Below are positions 9,303-17,773 of a stretch of 64,000 nucleotides of DNA, piece after piece. The DNA is from Chthonomonas calidirosea T49 (lineage in GTDB: Bacteria > Armatimonadota > Chthonomonadetes > Chthonomonadales > Chthonomonadaceae), in assembly GCF_000427095.1 (NCBI RefSeq), contig NC_021487.1, positions 372,001-436,000 on the forward strand, given 5' to 3'. The notes beneath the pieces are model-generated. The model saw only the letters and a list, made by a program, of their open reading frames with translations. It was not told the DNA's origin and made no database searches. The position numbers and the translations under genes were made by a program. Numbering within the stretch: the stretch's first letter is position 1; each line of letters opens with the position of its first letter.

Positions 9303-10100
9303 TCATGGAGAAGCATAGATCTGCAGTGGCCTGAGTTGCGCGATAAGTCCATGTTCAACGCACTTTCTTTGAAAGGTTTTTAGTCCTTCGAGCTGGTCAT
9401 CGGTAAGATCGTAATTCATGACGCAGTGCAGATAGTCCCAACAGCGGTCGAAGGGGATATGCATCTTTTGAGACCACTTGATGGCGAGCTGGTCGAGATG
9501 TTGAATCCCCCAATTCTTTGCCTGTTGGAGAAGGGAGAGCATTTGAGCCGAGACACGTTTTTGGGGAGCGATCCAACAGGCATAGACGAAGGGAAGTCCT
9601 GTGAGCTCAAGCCAGCCACTGCCCAGATCGTAGACGAAGGTGTCGGGTAGCAGCTCGAAGAGGCGAAGGTCACCAATGATTAAGGCGGCATCGTACTGCA
9701 CCAACATGGTTCTGAGATCTGGGGCATGGGGAGCAAAGGACGGGTGTACGCCAAACTGCTCGGCCAGCAGGATGCGGGTAAGAGCCGAAGAGGTAAGTGA
9801 GGAGGAATCCAAGGCCACGCTAGCCAGCTTGTGAAGAGGCTTTTTGGCAAACAGTCGAACGCTTTTAACAGCACCGTAGGCCGAGATGGAGATGTTAGGT
9901 AGGATCGTTAAATCGGGATTGCGTAAGGCCTCAAAGACCGAGACGTTAGCCACGTCTAGGATGCCGTTTTCCAGCATCGTGGCAAGAGCAGAGGGTACGG
10001 CGTAGACGATCTCGACATCGACGCGACAGTCTGGGCTATGGAACCAGTCTACAAGCGGTTTCGCATTGAGATAGGGCACACTACCGATTCGCAACGTCAT
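9303..10100 (-). CDS. mqnA: chorismate dehydratase MqnA (futalosine menaquinone pathway)
   Basis: MqnA converts chorismate to 3-enolpyruvylbenzoate, the first committed step of the futalosine route to menaquinone. The 265-residue protein has a periplasmic-binding-protein-like fold without a signal peptide and begins LRIGSVPYLNAKPLVDWF, the diagnostic MqnA start. Further family features are DVANVSVFEALRNPDLTI, the SVALDSSSLTSSALTRILL segment and the AALIIGDLRLF segment. No other mqn gene lies in the window. It implies that this organism respires with menaquinone made by the alternative pathway. Confidence 0.9.
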   Translation of the reverse strand: MTLRIGSVPYLNAKPLVDWFHSPDCRVDVEIVYAVPSALATMLENGILDVANVSVFEALRNPDLTILPNISISAYGAVKSVRLFAKKPLHKLASVALDSSSLTSSALTRILLAEQFGVHPSFAPHAPDLRTMLVQYDAALIIGDLRLFELLPDTFVYDLGSGWLELTGLPFVYACWIAPQKRVSAQMLSLLQQAKNWGIQHLDQLAIKWSQKMHIPFDRCWDYLHCVMNYDLTDDQLEGLKTFQRKCVEHGLIAQLRPLQIYASP

Positions 10101-10188
10101 GTTGGAGTTTGTCCTCTAAATGAAATACGTTCCACATTAGCACGATATAGCGGTAGAAAGTACCGGCTTAGGTAACGAGGGCGGTGAG

Positions 10189-10755
10189 TTAGGATGAGAG
10201 AGATTTTACCATCCAGACTATTGAGTCGGCGCCTGTAGAGGGACGCACAATGGCATCAATTTCGAAGCCATGTCGGCGATAGAGGGCGATGTTTTTCGGC
10301 AGGCTAAGTCGAGTCCCTAGACGGAGCTGAGGTCTGTCTAGTAGACGGGCAATATACTCCATGTAATTGAGAACGGCGGAAGCGATACCGCGCCCGCGGC
10401 AGGTAGGGAGTACCGAAAGCCGTCCAATATAGAGATGATCGGGTCGTACGCGGAATTGGGCAGAAGCGACTGGCTGTTTCTCAATGCGGCCGAGCACCGC
10501 CCCGCCTTCCTGTATCGTTTTTTGCACATCCTGCAGAGTAGCCAGTGTGGCACCGGAAGGAGGATCGAGCTTCCCGGTGTATTCTGCAAATGCGATACGC
10601 ATAATGTCGTACACGATGGGAATCTCTTCTGGGGTGGCGATGGCCACGCAAAGTTGAGCGTCGGGTTTGCGAATAGGGTAGGCGATAGGCTTAGCTTCCT
10701 TGATGCGTTCGAGTAGACGTGACCTCTCCGCCAACCAGGGGTCTTCCGCGATCAT
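10189..10755 (-). CDS. GNAT-family N-acetyltransferase
   Basis: A 188-residue acetyltransferase. The acetyl-CoA-binding motif A is clear: IGRLSVLPTCRGRGIASAVLNYME, with the R-G-R-G-I-A pyrophosphate loop, followed by motif B (LRLGTRLSLPKNIALYRRHGFEI). The N-terminal strand AIATPEEIPIVYDIMRIAF matches the usual donor-domain start. The substrate is unknown. ATG 10755 is preferred to an in-frame GTG at 10788; a TATAAT box ends only 6 nt before this ATG, which would leave the mRNA nearly leaderless. Confidence 0.8.
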   Translation of the reverse strand: MIAEDPWLAERSRLLERIKEAKPIAYPIRKPDAQLCVAIATPEEIPIVYDIMRIAFAEYTGKLDPPSGATLATLQDVQKTIQEGGAVLGRIEKQPVASAQFRVRPDHLYIGRLSVLPTCRGRGIASAVLNYMEYIARLLDRPQLRLGTRLSLPKNIALYRRHGFEIDAIVRPSTGADSIVWMVKSLSS

Positions 10756-10761
10756 AGATTT

Positions 10762-10767
10762 ATTATA
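10762..10767 (-). promoter_or_regulatory. -10 box placed for a leaderless GNAT mRNA
   Basis: A consensus TATAAT on the minus strand ends 6 nt before ATG 10755, where no Shine-Dalgarno is present. Transcription would start at or next to the initiation codon. No clear -35 is visible. Confidence 0.35.
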
Positions 10768-10807
10768 CCTGCGTAGAAGGGATGGCACTTCTAATGAGGG
10801 TGACCGC

Positions 10808-11686
10808 TTAGCCTCGAGGGGCTTTCAGAAGGCAGAGCATGCAGCATTGCCATATGGAGGAGCGCAGGCGGCATGCAGGGTCTAAGGGGATAATCGCATT
10901 TCCTGTTGGGCTAGCAACTTGTAGGCTGAGAAGATGCAGATAAGTAGTAAGGTGATGTTGGCAAGAGATATCTACCCTCACATCCTTCGGAGTCAGTACA
11001 TAGGGTTGTCCGATTGGGGAATAGTTAAAAGCTGCTCGTGGTGGGAGATGGGTAACGATGTCGAGACGGTTGACAATGCGGAAGGTGTTAGGCACTTTTG
11101 CGTCATAGGTTTTTGCGAACTGCGAATTACCTACATAGGGGCTTGCAAAGGTATAGACCACAGTACACGAAGGCAACACGCTATTGCCCACGGCATCGAG
11201 TGCAAAAAGAGATGCAACAGCTGCACCTAAGCTGTGGCCGCAGACGATAATGCTTGTGTCGGAGACGCGGTCACCTAAAAGGGACGGGATAGAATCGACA
11301 AGCCGCTGTGAGGGAGCGGTGGGATTCGTACAGAGAGACGCGTAGACATCGGTAAAGCCGTCGTCTGTTTCTCCTGCGTTGGACACAAAGCCATAGGGAG
11401 TTGTAAGAAACTCAGCATCATGAATCCACTCCCAAATCGTCTCAGTACCTCGAAACGCAATAACCACATGCGAATCAGAACACGCTATGAATCCGAATGG
11501 GACGTAGTTTTGTCTTTGCATCAGGTCCGTAGAGAGCTCTTTCGCATAAATAGTGGCGATAACAGAAAAAGTCGCGTTGTTAATCGTTAGCTTACGGCCA
11601 TTGAAGCCATCTGTAGACGGCATCGCTTCGGCTTCCCTTGTCAGTAGTCCAGCGAGAATCGCCTCACGAAGATTGATATTTGTCAT
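10808..11686 (-). CDS. class 3 lipase family alpha/beta hydrolase
   Basis: A 292-residue lipase of the class 3 (fungal-lipase-like) family. The nucleophile elbow is CGHSLGAAVASLF (serine near 160), with AFRGTETIWEWIHDAEF upstream as the typical oxyanion and lid region. The catalytic Asp is likely in NRLDIVTHLPP. A histidine is found in the SCQHHLTTYL region. No signal peptide is seen, so the enzyme may be cytoplasmic or released otherwise. ATG 11686 is preferred: an upstream GTG/ATG extension lacks a ribosome site, whereas AAAGAG precedes this one. The C-terminal 25 residues look unrelated to the fold. Confidence 0.8.
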   Translation of the reverse strand: MTNINLREAILAGLLTREAEAMPSTDGFNGRKLTINNATFSVIATIYAKELSTDLMQRQNYVPFGFIACSDSHVVIAFRGTETIWEWIHDAEFLTTPYGFVSNAGETDDGFTDVYASLCTNPTAPSQRLVDSIPSLLGDRVSDTSIIVCGHSLGAAVASLFALDAVGNSVLPSCTVVYTFASPYVGNSQFAKTYDAKVPNTFRIVNRLDIVTHLPPRAAFNYSPIGQPYVLTPKDVRVDISCQHHLTTYLHLLSLQVASPTGNAIIPLDPACRLRSSIWQCCMLCLLKAPRG

Positions 11687-11883
11687 GATCGTCAGCTCTT
11701 TATTGTATGAGATTGGGAGGTTAATGATTGGGCATCGAGCACACCGTACCTTACTATTCAAATTTACTTATTATAGCATAATATATTCCCAAATGTGTTT
11801 CTCGAGCCGTAGTTGAATGCAATGAAGGAAGCGATTGAGTGTTTGGAGGGGGGTGTTCAGGAACTATGTGTTAAGATAGGCGT

Positions 11884-11913
11884 CGGGCTGCAACAGACAA
11901 CTGTTGCAGCCCG
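11884..11913 (-). terminator. perfect 13-bp hairpin after the pseudopilin gene
   Basis: The arms CGGGCTGCAACAG and CTGTTGCAGCCCG are exact complements around a 4-nt ACAA loop. The hairpin begins 14 nt after the stop of the upstream pseudopilin gene (transcribed leftward). No U-tract follows on the minus strand, so it may stabilise the 3' end or terminate weakly rather than act as a classic intrinsic terminator. Confidence 0.6.
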
Positions 11914-11927
11914 ATGATTTTCATATT

Positions 11928-12737
11928 TTAAGGACGGGTAGCGATCCACTGATAATCTTGTGTCCCGCCGGTATAGAGACCATTTTGAAGGGCGCGTCGC
12001 TGCCAATGTGCGTGGCCGTCTGTGAGGACGTAAACAAAACCTTCTGAGTGACGCGGGTATCCATCTTGAGCAGCACCGTTCACTTGGAGGTAGCGGTTGT
12101 CTCGATGGCCGAGTTGCCAACCGATCTCATGACGATTATGGGCGATATCGTTAGGATTTTGCGTAGCCCCGCGCGAGACATCTTCTTCACCTGTATCACC
12201 GGATGCAGGGACATTGTCGGTTATGAGGATGGTATCGGATGGGTAGGTGATTGCGGCGAGAGGATGGCCTGCTACGCCGATATGAGCACAGGCGGGACTA
12301 TCTGGGCCGCCGCTACCATTTGGAGTGCAGGCATCTGAGCTGTCCAGAATGTCATTGATCGCATAGTTATACGACCACTCTTCGCTATAGCCTGTTGCGG
12401 ATTTGAACTTCAGGGGTGAACTGGCACTAGGGCATACGAGCATCTGCCAGTTTTTGAGGTAAGGCTGGAGCATGTCGCCCCAGTAGTACTCGTGGGCATC
12501 GTCTATATCGCCGCCGAGTTCGGTATGAACGATATTCTCATCATAGTCTTGGGCATACATTTGTACCGCTAAGCCAACTTGTCGAAGATTAGAAAGGCAG
12601 GCTGCTTGCCTAGCCTTCTCGCGGGCTTGAGCAAAGACCGGGAAAAGAATCGCCGCCAATATCGCTATTATCGCGATCACGACAAGCAACTCTATGAGGG
12701 TGAATCCTTTATTGGAATGTTGTGTATGGTGTTTCAT
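11928..12737 (-). CDS. DUF1559 pseudopilin-like protein (first of three)
   Basis: A 269-residue protein with a type IV prepilin leader: [20 protein letters not shown] begins at about residue 11, so a prepilin peptidase would cut after the glycine. The [10 protein letters not shown] that follows is typical of Armatimonadota DUF1559 proteins. The C-terminal H-X9-DG motif is intact ([12 protein letters not shown]). Such proteins are thought to be pseudopilins or surface proteins exported by a type II/IV machinery; their function is unknown. The gene is monocistronic by context, with two promoters upstream and a hairpin behind. Confidence 0.9.
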   Translation of the reverse strand: MKHHTQHSNKGFTLIELLVVIAIIAILAAILFPVFAQAREKARQAACLSNLRQVGLAVQMYAQDYDENIVHTELGGDIDDAHEYYWGDMLQPYLKNWQMLVCPSASSPLKFKSATGYSEEWSYNYAINDILDSSDACTPNGSGGPDSPACAHIGVAGHPLAAITYPSDTILITDNVPASGDTGEEDVSRGATQNPNDIAHNRHEIGWQLGHRDNRYLQVNGAAQDGYPRHSEGFVYVLTDGHAHWQRRALQNGLYTGGTQDYQWIATRP

Positions 12738-12776
12738 GTTGGAACTCCTTTGGACTAAGAGGTTTTAAGTTTTTTG

Positions 12777-12814
12777 ACCGCCAACATGCGTAAATACCGC
12801 CAACATGCGTAAAT
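12777..12814 (-). repeat. 19-bp perfect tandem repeat in a 5' leader
   Basis: Two adjacent identical copies of accgccaacatgcgtaaat lie at 12777-12795 and 12796-12814. They fall within the predicted 5' untranslated region of the pseudopilin gene, about 40-77 nt before its start codon. Confidence 0.9.
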
Positions 12815-12833
12815 GAGGCGAGTCTCAAACGTG

Positions 12834-12889
12834 AATCTACCACTAAAAAACTTACAAGTCAAGATATAGTCAAAAAAAATATTTGTCAA
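12834..12889 (-). promoter_or_regulatory. two overlapping sigma70-type promoters for the pseudopilin gene
   Basis: On the minus strand, promoter 1 has TTGACA (12889-12884), a 17-nt spacer and TATCTT (12866-12861). Promoter 2 has TTGACT (12862-12857), a 17-nt spacer and TAGATT (12839-12834). The -10 of the first overlaps the -35 of the second, so polymerases would exclude each other. The region is very AT-rich and contains three TTGAC copies. Confidence 0.65.
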
Positions 12890-12998
12890 GTCTAAAAATA
12901 CAAGAATATCCAAATAGAACTAAGAGTCGAAAATTTTGTTTTGAAGGAATTCTTTTGGATGTTTCGGAGGTAAAATAGAGTAAGAGGAGATAATTGAG

Positions 12999-13766
12999 AT
13001 GGCCAGCAAGGAAGTGAGGGAGGTTACCTTAAGGGTACCTGCCAGCTGTCGTCCGGCAGCAAGAGACAGGGCACGTCAGGAGTTAACCGAGAGTATTGAA
13101 GAGTATACGGAGGGCATTTACCGCCTCCAAGAGGAGCTAGATGTGGTGAGCACAGGGGACATCGCGCGATATATGTGTGTTTCCCCTGCGTCAGTAACCA
13201 CTATGTTGAAACGCCTTGTGGAGTTAGGGCTTGCAGAGCATACGCCGTACCATGGCGTTCGGCTTACGTCTCAGGGTGAGGAGCTTTCGCTAAAACTTTT
13301 GCGCAAGCATCGGCTGGTGGAGTGCATGTTGGTGGATTTCTTGGAGTTGCCCTGGGATGATGTGCATGAGCTTGCCTGTAAGCTGGAGCACTATCTCAGT
13401 GAGGAGGTAGCCGATAGGATCGAGCACGCCATGGGCTATCCGAAAACCTGTCCGCACGGCAACCCAATAGATGCGCGCGTACGGGATGGTTCCGTGCGAC
13501 TTTCAACATGTCTCACCGGGGATAAGCTATGTGTGGTGCGCATTACAGATGAAAGGGCGGAGTTTTTGGCGTATCTACTGGAGATCGGTCTCGTTCCGCG
13601 CACAAAAATAGAGGTTATGAACCGGACTCCGTTCGGCGATGTGATGACTTTACATGTAGAGGGGCGCGAAATGCCCGTAGCTGTGGGACGTGAGGTGGCA
13701 GATAGTGTATGGGTTTGTCGGCAAGAGGAGATTCAAAGTTCTCCTACGACGACGGACTCCCAATGA
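12999..13766 (+). CDS. DtxR/MntR-family metal-dependent transcriptional repressor
   Basis: A 255-residue iron- or manganese-sensing repressor. After about 28 extra N-terminal residues comes the winged helix: ESIEEYTEGIYRLQEE, STGDIARYMCVSPASVTTMLKRL (recognition helix), then GVRLTSQGEE. The dimerisation and metal-binding domain includes RKHRLVECMLVDFL, VHELACKLEHYLS and YPKTCPHGNPI, with Glu/Cys/His ligands. The last 70 residues form the FeoA/SH3-like third domain. GAGGAG precedes ATG 12999. It lies directly upstream of feoAB and probably represses them in the presence of metal; no operator was identified. Confidence 0.9.
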   Translation: MASKEVREVTLRVPASCRPAARDRARQELTESIEEYTEGIYRLQEELDVVSTGDIARYMCVSPASVTTMLKRLVELGLAEHTPYHGVRLTSQGEELSLKLLRKHRLVECMLVDFLELPWDDVHELACKLEHYLSEEVADRIEHAMGYPKTCPHGNPIDARVRDGSVRLSTCLTGDKLCVVRITDERAEFLAYLLEIGLVPRTKIEVMNRTPFGDVMTLHVEGREMPVAVGREVADSVWVCRQEEIQSSPTTTDSQ

Positions 13767-13821
13767 AACTTTATGCTAAGTGTTGCGTCAGAGTGAGTAC
13801 GTAGGTATGGAATAAACAAGG

Positions 13822-14205
13822 GTGGAGCAACGAAAAAGAATGAGGGCAGACCCACATCGTCATAAGGGAAAAAAGCCAGGATGCTGGTTTTCTCGGTGGC
13901 TTTATCGCATGCAGGAGGCGCAAGGGGCTCTGGAACGCGCAGAGGCTTTTCAAGATGGAAAAGGGCCTCGTAGTTTGGCAGATCTGCGTCCTGGGGAGTG
14001 TGCGGATGTGCTGTTTTTGACCGGGACGGCGCGTGAGCGCTTGCGGTTGATGGAGATGGGCCTAACGCCTGGAGTACATGTAAAGGTCTTGCGTGTGGCC
14101 GCATTTGGTGGGCCTTTAGATGTGCTCGTTCGTGGTTATCAGCTATCTTTACGAAGGGAAGAGGCAGCAGCAGTGCTGTTAGCCGATTTCGAGGAAGGGT
14201 CATGA
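13822..14205 (+). CDS. feoA: FeoA, ferrous iron transport accessory protein
   Basis: The SH3-like FeoA domain occupies the C-terminal 80 residues: SLADLRPGECADVLFLTG, RERLRLMEMGLTPGVHVKVLRVA, then DVLVRGYQLSLRREEAAAV. The N-terminal 45 residues are basic and low in complexity, which is long for FeoA. The start could be GTG 13822 or ATG 13840; no ribosome site decides between them. The stop overlaps the feoB start by 4 nt (ATGA), so the two are translationally coupled. FeoA assists the FeoB pore at the inner membrane. Confidence 0.85.
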   Translation: MEQRKRMRADPHRHKGKKPGCWFSRWLYRMQEAQGALERAEAFQDGKGPRSLADLRPGECADVLFLTGTARERLRLMEMGLTPGVHVKVLRVAAFGGPLDVLVRGYQLSLRREEAAAVLLADFEEGS

Positions 14206-16361
14206 GCTCTCTGTCGGTGGAGACGCGCCTAACAGGAGCGCGAATCTTTACCGTTGCTATTATTGGCAACCCGAATAGTGGGAAGACAACGTTGTTCAAC
14301 GCGCTTACCGGCTTGCGTCAAAAGGTAGGCAACTATCCGGGCGTGACCGTAGAACGTAAAGAGGGGCGTGTTACCTTGGAGGATGGAACGCAGCTTGTAC
14401 TTTTTGACCTTCCTGGCCTCTACTCCCTCACGCCACATTCTCCTGATGAACTTATCGCCCGTGAGGTGCTTCTGGGCCTTCGAGCCGATACTCCACCTCC
14501 TGACGTCGTTCTTAACGTGGTAGATGCCTCTAATTTAGAGCGCAACCTCTACCTTACCAGTCAGCTCTTGGATCTAGGTGTGCCCGTAGTCATCGCCCTC
14601 ACCATGACCGATATGGTGCGAAAGGAGGGCAAGCAGTTAGATACCGACGCCTTGGAACGTGCTACTGGTGTGCCGGTAGTTGCTGTGGTAGCTGCTAAAA
14701 AAGAGGGCTTACCACAACTTTTAGAGGCCTTGAAGCAGAGTGCCGGAATGCCAGCACCTTCTTTAGCGTGGGAAGTACCTGAGGAGATTCGGCAGGGAAT
14801 CTCTGGTCTGCAGGAGGCTCTACAACAAGAGCATGCTTTAGATGCACGAAAGGCGTTCGCCGAGGCCGTAACCCTCTTGATGCAGGAGAGCGACTTAGTC
14901 CCCATGGAGAAGATGAGGCCGTCGGTACGGCAGCGCATACGTTCCACGCGAGAGCAGCTAGCCAAGGAGGGAATAGACTTTGCCACCCAGGTTATTGAGG
15001 CACGATATCGCTGGATCGCAGGAGTTTGCGACAAGGTTTTATTGGTTCCGAAGAGTGTCGCCCAGCATAGTCCCCTCTCTTTCAACGAGCGCATAGATAA
15101 GGTGCTGATGCATCCGTTTTGGGGGTATGTTATTTTCTTTGGCCTTATGGCGGTAGTTTTTCAGCTTATCTTTGCTTTAGGGCAGGCGCCTGCCGACGCG
15201 ATAAAGGATGGTATCGCCAAACTCGGTAGCTTGCTCACACGGTATGTGCCTGCAGGAGATCTGCGTGATCTGTTAAATGATGGCGTTTTGGGTGGGGTGG
15301 GCACAACACTCTCTTTCCTACCGCAGATTTTGCTGCTGTTCTTCTTCATTAGTTTGCTGGAAGATACAGGCTACATGGCACGTGCCGCCTTTTTAATGGA
15401 TCGACTGATGAGCCGTGTAGGGCTTCATGGGAAGTCGTTTATCCCTTTACTATCCTCCTTTGCTTGTGCTATTCCAGGAATTCTCGCCACACGTACCATT
15501 GGGGATCGAAAGGCACGACTGATCACCATCCTTGTTGCGCCTTTAATGTCATGTTCAGCACGCTTGCCGGTATATCTATTGATGACAAGCGCTTTCATTC
15601 CCAATCGGCGTGTGTTCGGCATTGGATCTGTCACGCTCTTAACCCTGCCGGCAGCAACATTTATCGCTCTCTACTTTTTGGGGATGGCGGCAGCTTTTGG
15701 CATGGCTTGGCTGTTTCATAAAACCCTTTTGAAGGGGGTATCGCCCACCTTCCTCATGGAGTTACCACCCTATCGCCTGCCGAGCGTAAAAGCAGCTGTC
15801 ATCCAAATGGTGGAACGCGCAGGGCTGTTCGTACGCAGGGCAGGCACGGTGATACTTTCCGTAGCGATCGTGGTTTGGTTCCTTTCAAGCTATCCTAAGT
15901 ACCCACATCTCACACCGGATCAGGCGCTTCAAAAAAGTTATCTGGGGCAACTTGGCCGTCTGATCGAGCCGACGATACGACCTCTAGGTTTCAATTGGAA
16001 GATGGGGGCTGGCATCGTCTCCTCGTTTATCGCACGAGAGGTGTTTGTTTCGACGATGGGCACCATCTACAACGTGGCCGACACGGATTCAAGGGCAGGA
16101 CAGGCCGATCTTGGAAAACGCATGCAGGCCGATATTGACCCCGCAACGGGCCAACACGTTTTTACCCCGTTGGTGGCGGTGTGTTTGATGATCTACTATG
16201 TGCTCGCAATGCAGTGCATGTCTACGGTTGCAGTTGTAAGGAAGGAAACAAACGGCTGGAAATGGCCTCTCTTCCAAATCGCTTATATGACAGCATTGGC
16301 ATGGATAGTTACGTTTGCTGTATACCATGTAGGGTTGTTGTTCGGTTGGGGGATGCATTAG
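14202..16361 (+). CDS. feoB: FeoB, ferrous iron transporter
   Basis: FeoB is the GTP-dependent inner-membrane Fe(II) transporter. The N-terminal G domain has GNPNSGKTTLFNALTG (G1), GNYPGVTVE (G2 region) and DLPGLYSLTPHSPDE (G3), and LTMTDMVRKEG supplies the base-recognition part. After a helical linker come the gate and transport segments, including GYMARAAFLMD and SFACAIPGILATRTI (the Cys-containing permeation motif), and SSFIAREVFVSTMGT. The length of 719 aa is full. It sits between feoA and a Cys-rich partner, with a DtxR regulator upstream. Confidence 0.96.
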   Translation: MSSLSVETRLTGARIFTVAIIGNPNSGKTTLFNALTGLRQKVGNYPGVTVERKEGRVTLEDGTQLVLFDLPGLYSLTPHSPDELIAREVLLGLRADTPPPDVVLNVVDASNLERNLYLTSQLLDLGVPVVIALTMTDMVRKEGKQLDTDALERATGVPVVAVVAAKKEGLPQLLEALKQSAGMPAPSLAWEVPEEIRQGISGLQEALQQEHALDARKAFAEAVTLLMQESDLVPMEKMRPSVRQRIRSTREQLAKEGIDFATQVIEARYRWIAGVCDKVLLVPKSVAQHSPLSFNERIDKVLMHPFWGYVIFFGLMAVVFQLIFALGQAPADAIKDGIAKLGSLLTRYVPAGDLRDLLNDGVLGGVGTTLSFLPQILLLFFFISLLEDTGYMARAAFLMDRLMSRVGLHGKSFIPLLSSFACAIPGILATRTIGDRKARLITILVAPLMSCSARLPVYLLMTSAFIPNRRVFGIGSVTLLTLPAATFIALYFLGMAAAFGMAWLFHKTLLKGVSPTFLMELPPYRLPSVKAAVIQMVERAGLFVRRAGTVILSVAIVVWFLSSYPKYPHLTPDQALQKSYLGQLGRLIEPTIRPLGFNWKMGAGIVSSFIAREVFVSTMGTIYNVADTDSRAGQADLGKRMQADIDPATGQHVFTPLVAVCLMIYYVLAMQCMSTVAVVRKETNGWKWPLFQIAYMTALAWIVTFAVYHVGLLFGWGMH

Positions 16362-16631
16362 ATGAATTGGCAACAGATTACTACATTTGGGATGGTTGGA
16401 GCCGCAGCACTCTATCTAGTCTGCTATATCTGGCGCATGGTGCAGTCTTTTTGGAGAGAGGGGAGTATCTGCAAGGTTTGTCAAGGATGCGCGCTCGTCA
16501 AGTTAAAGCAGGCAGCCGATAAGAAGCAAAAGCGAGTTAGTTCGATCCGACCTAATGAGATAGTTCCTATCTCTACTATTTACACTTACTCGCGCCCAGC
16601 GAAGAGAGAGGATAGACAAGGGTTAGACTAG
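16362..16631 (+). CDS. FeoB-associated Cys-rich membrane protein
   Basis: An 89-residue protein starting directly after the feoB stop. A single membrane helix (MVGAAALYLVCYIWRMVQSF) is followed by a cluster of three cysteines, CKVCQGC (C-x2-C-x2-C), then a basic, Pro-rich tail. Short membrane proteins with a Cys cluster behind feoB are known as FeoB-associated Cys-rich proteins, a proposed FeoC-like role. The tail beyond residue 55 is longer than usual. It overlaps the convergent DUF1573 gene by 4 nt. Confidence 0.75.
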   Translation: MNWQQITTFGMVGAAALYLVCYIWRMVQSFWREGSICKVCQGCALVKLKQAADKKQKRVSSIRPNEIVPISTIYTYSRPAKREDRQGLD

Positions 16632-17773
16632 TTGCGGTTTTTTGGCATAACGTTGACGTAGACAGGAATGTCCATCTGCTCCCGATCGATCGCTTGTACG
16701 AAAACGTGAAGAGTAAGCGCTCCGGCGGGTGCGCTAGGGGTTAGTTGAACCTGCAGAATGCGTGTTAACGATGAATTGGATGAAGCGACGGTCGTTGGAG
16801 CGGGCAGAAGAAAAGCTTTAAGGTAGGGAGCGGAGGTACGGATGGTAAGGTCGTGCCATAGATCTGGGCGAGTAGTTTTTAAGGTGACTCTATCGTAAGC
16901 CGTACGTCCCTGAAAGACGGAACCTAACACGAGGACATGCGGATCGCATTGGAAGGCGCCAACGACGTTGGCTTTGAAGTAGGCTATATCATGTGCTATG
17001 GTATTTGACGGATAGGGGACAGTGGGGTAGAGGGTTCCCTGAAGCGGTCCTAGGGGCGCAAAAGGCTCTAGGGTCACTTGGTAGGCCGCTTCAATGGCGG
17101 TGCGTGAATGCCATTGAACCGTATGCGGTTTTGAGATTAAAACGGTTTTGATAAATGGTAAACTCCGTTGTCGATCCGAAGGCTGGGGAGCGGACAAAGG
17201 TGTCATGCCTAGCCGTAGCGGTTGGTGGAAGTTTTTCAGTAAACGAGCGTCTATGCGAACCTTGAGCATTTGGGAATGAGACTGCCCAAAAGGAACCGTG
17301 CCGAAATCCACCACCTGTGGATCGAATTCGATAAGAGGCAACACCGTACCCTTCATCTCCAAAGACACTGCCGGGGACAGATCGCCTTTCGTGAACACAT
17401 AGATGTATTTGGTGAAATCGCCTGGTTTGAGGTGGTCTACTTGGATGTCGGCATCAAGCGTAACGGTTTCGTTCGGGGCGATGATCGTCTGCCCGTTGGA
17501 CTCTATAGAGGGGGAGAGAAGGAGGGAAGTGCAGCCGCAGGAGGGTTGAATCTGTTCGATGGTAATGGGGTTGGTCGTATTGTTGTGCAGGTGAAAACTA
17601 CATTTCAGCGTTTTGGTCTGGAGTGGGTCTACGATACCAAAGTCATATACTGAGACACTAGCGGGAGGATGTTTGGAAGATAGCACAACGAGACCGGACG
17701 GTTGAGCTAATGCGATGGAAGCCGACGTTATGAGGAGGAATGTCAATAGCGGAGAGACTTGTAAGAGGCGCAT
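16628..17773 (-). CDS. secreted DUF1573 protein
   Basis: A 381-residue protein with a signal peptide (LLTFLLITSASIALAQ). The DUF1573 domain is visible at about residues 40-140: an Ig-like strand pattern VYDFGIVDPLQTKTLKCSF, then ITIEQIQPSCGCTS, the diagnostic Cys-Gly-Cys motif, and an FDPQVVDFGTVPFGQS second unit. DUF1573 domains are ASH/MSP-like beta-sandwiches of unknown role. The start codon shares one base with the stop of the upstream HAF-redoxin gene (TAATG), so they are coupled. This makes it the last gene of the pqq transcript. Confidence 0.8.
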   Translation of the reverse strand: MRLLQVSPLLTFLLITSASIALAQPSGLVVLSSKHPPASVSVYDFGIVDPLQTKTLKCSFHLHNNTTNPITIEQIQPSCGCTSLLLSPSIESNGQTIIAPNETVTLDADIQVDHLKPGDFTKYIYVFTKGDLSPAVSLEMKGTVLPLIEFDPQVVDFGTVPFGQSHSQMLKVRIDARLLKNFHQPLRLGMTPLSAPQPSDRQRSLPFIKTVLISKPHTVQWHSRTAIEAAYQVTLEPFAPLGPLQGTLYPTVPYPSNTIAHDIAYFKANVVGAFQCDPHVLVLGSVFQGRTAYDRVTLKTTRPDLWHDLTIRTSAPYLKAFLLPAPTTVASSNSSLTRILQVQLTPSAPAGALTLHVFVQAIDREQMDIPVYVNVMPKNRN

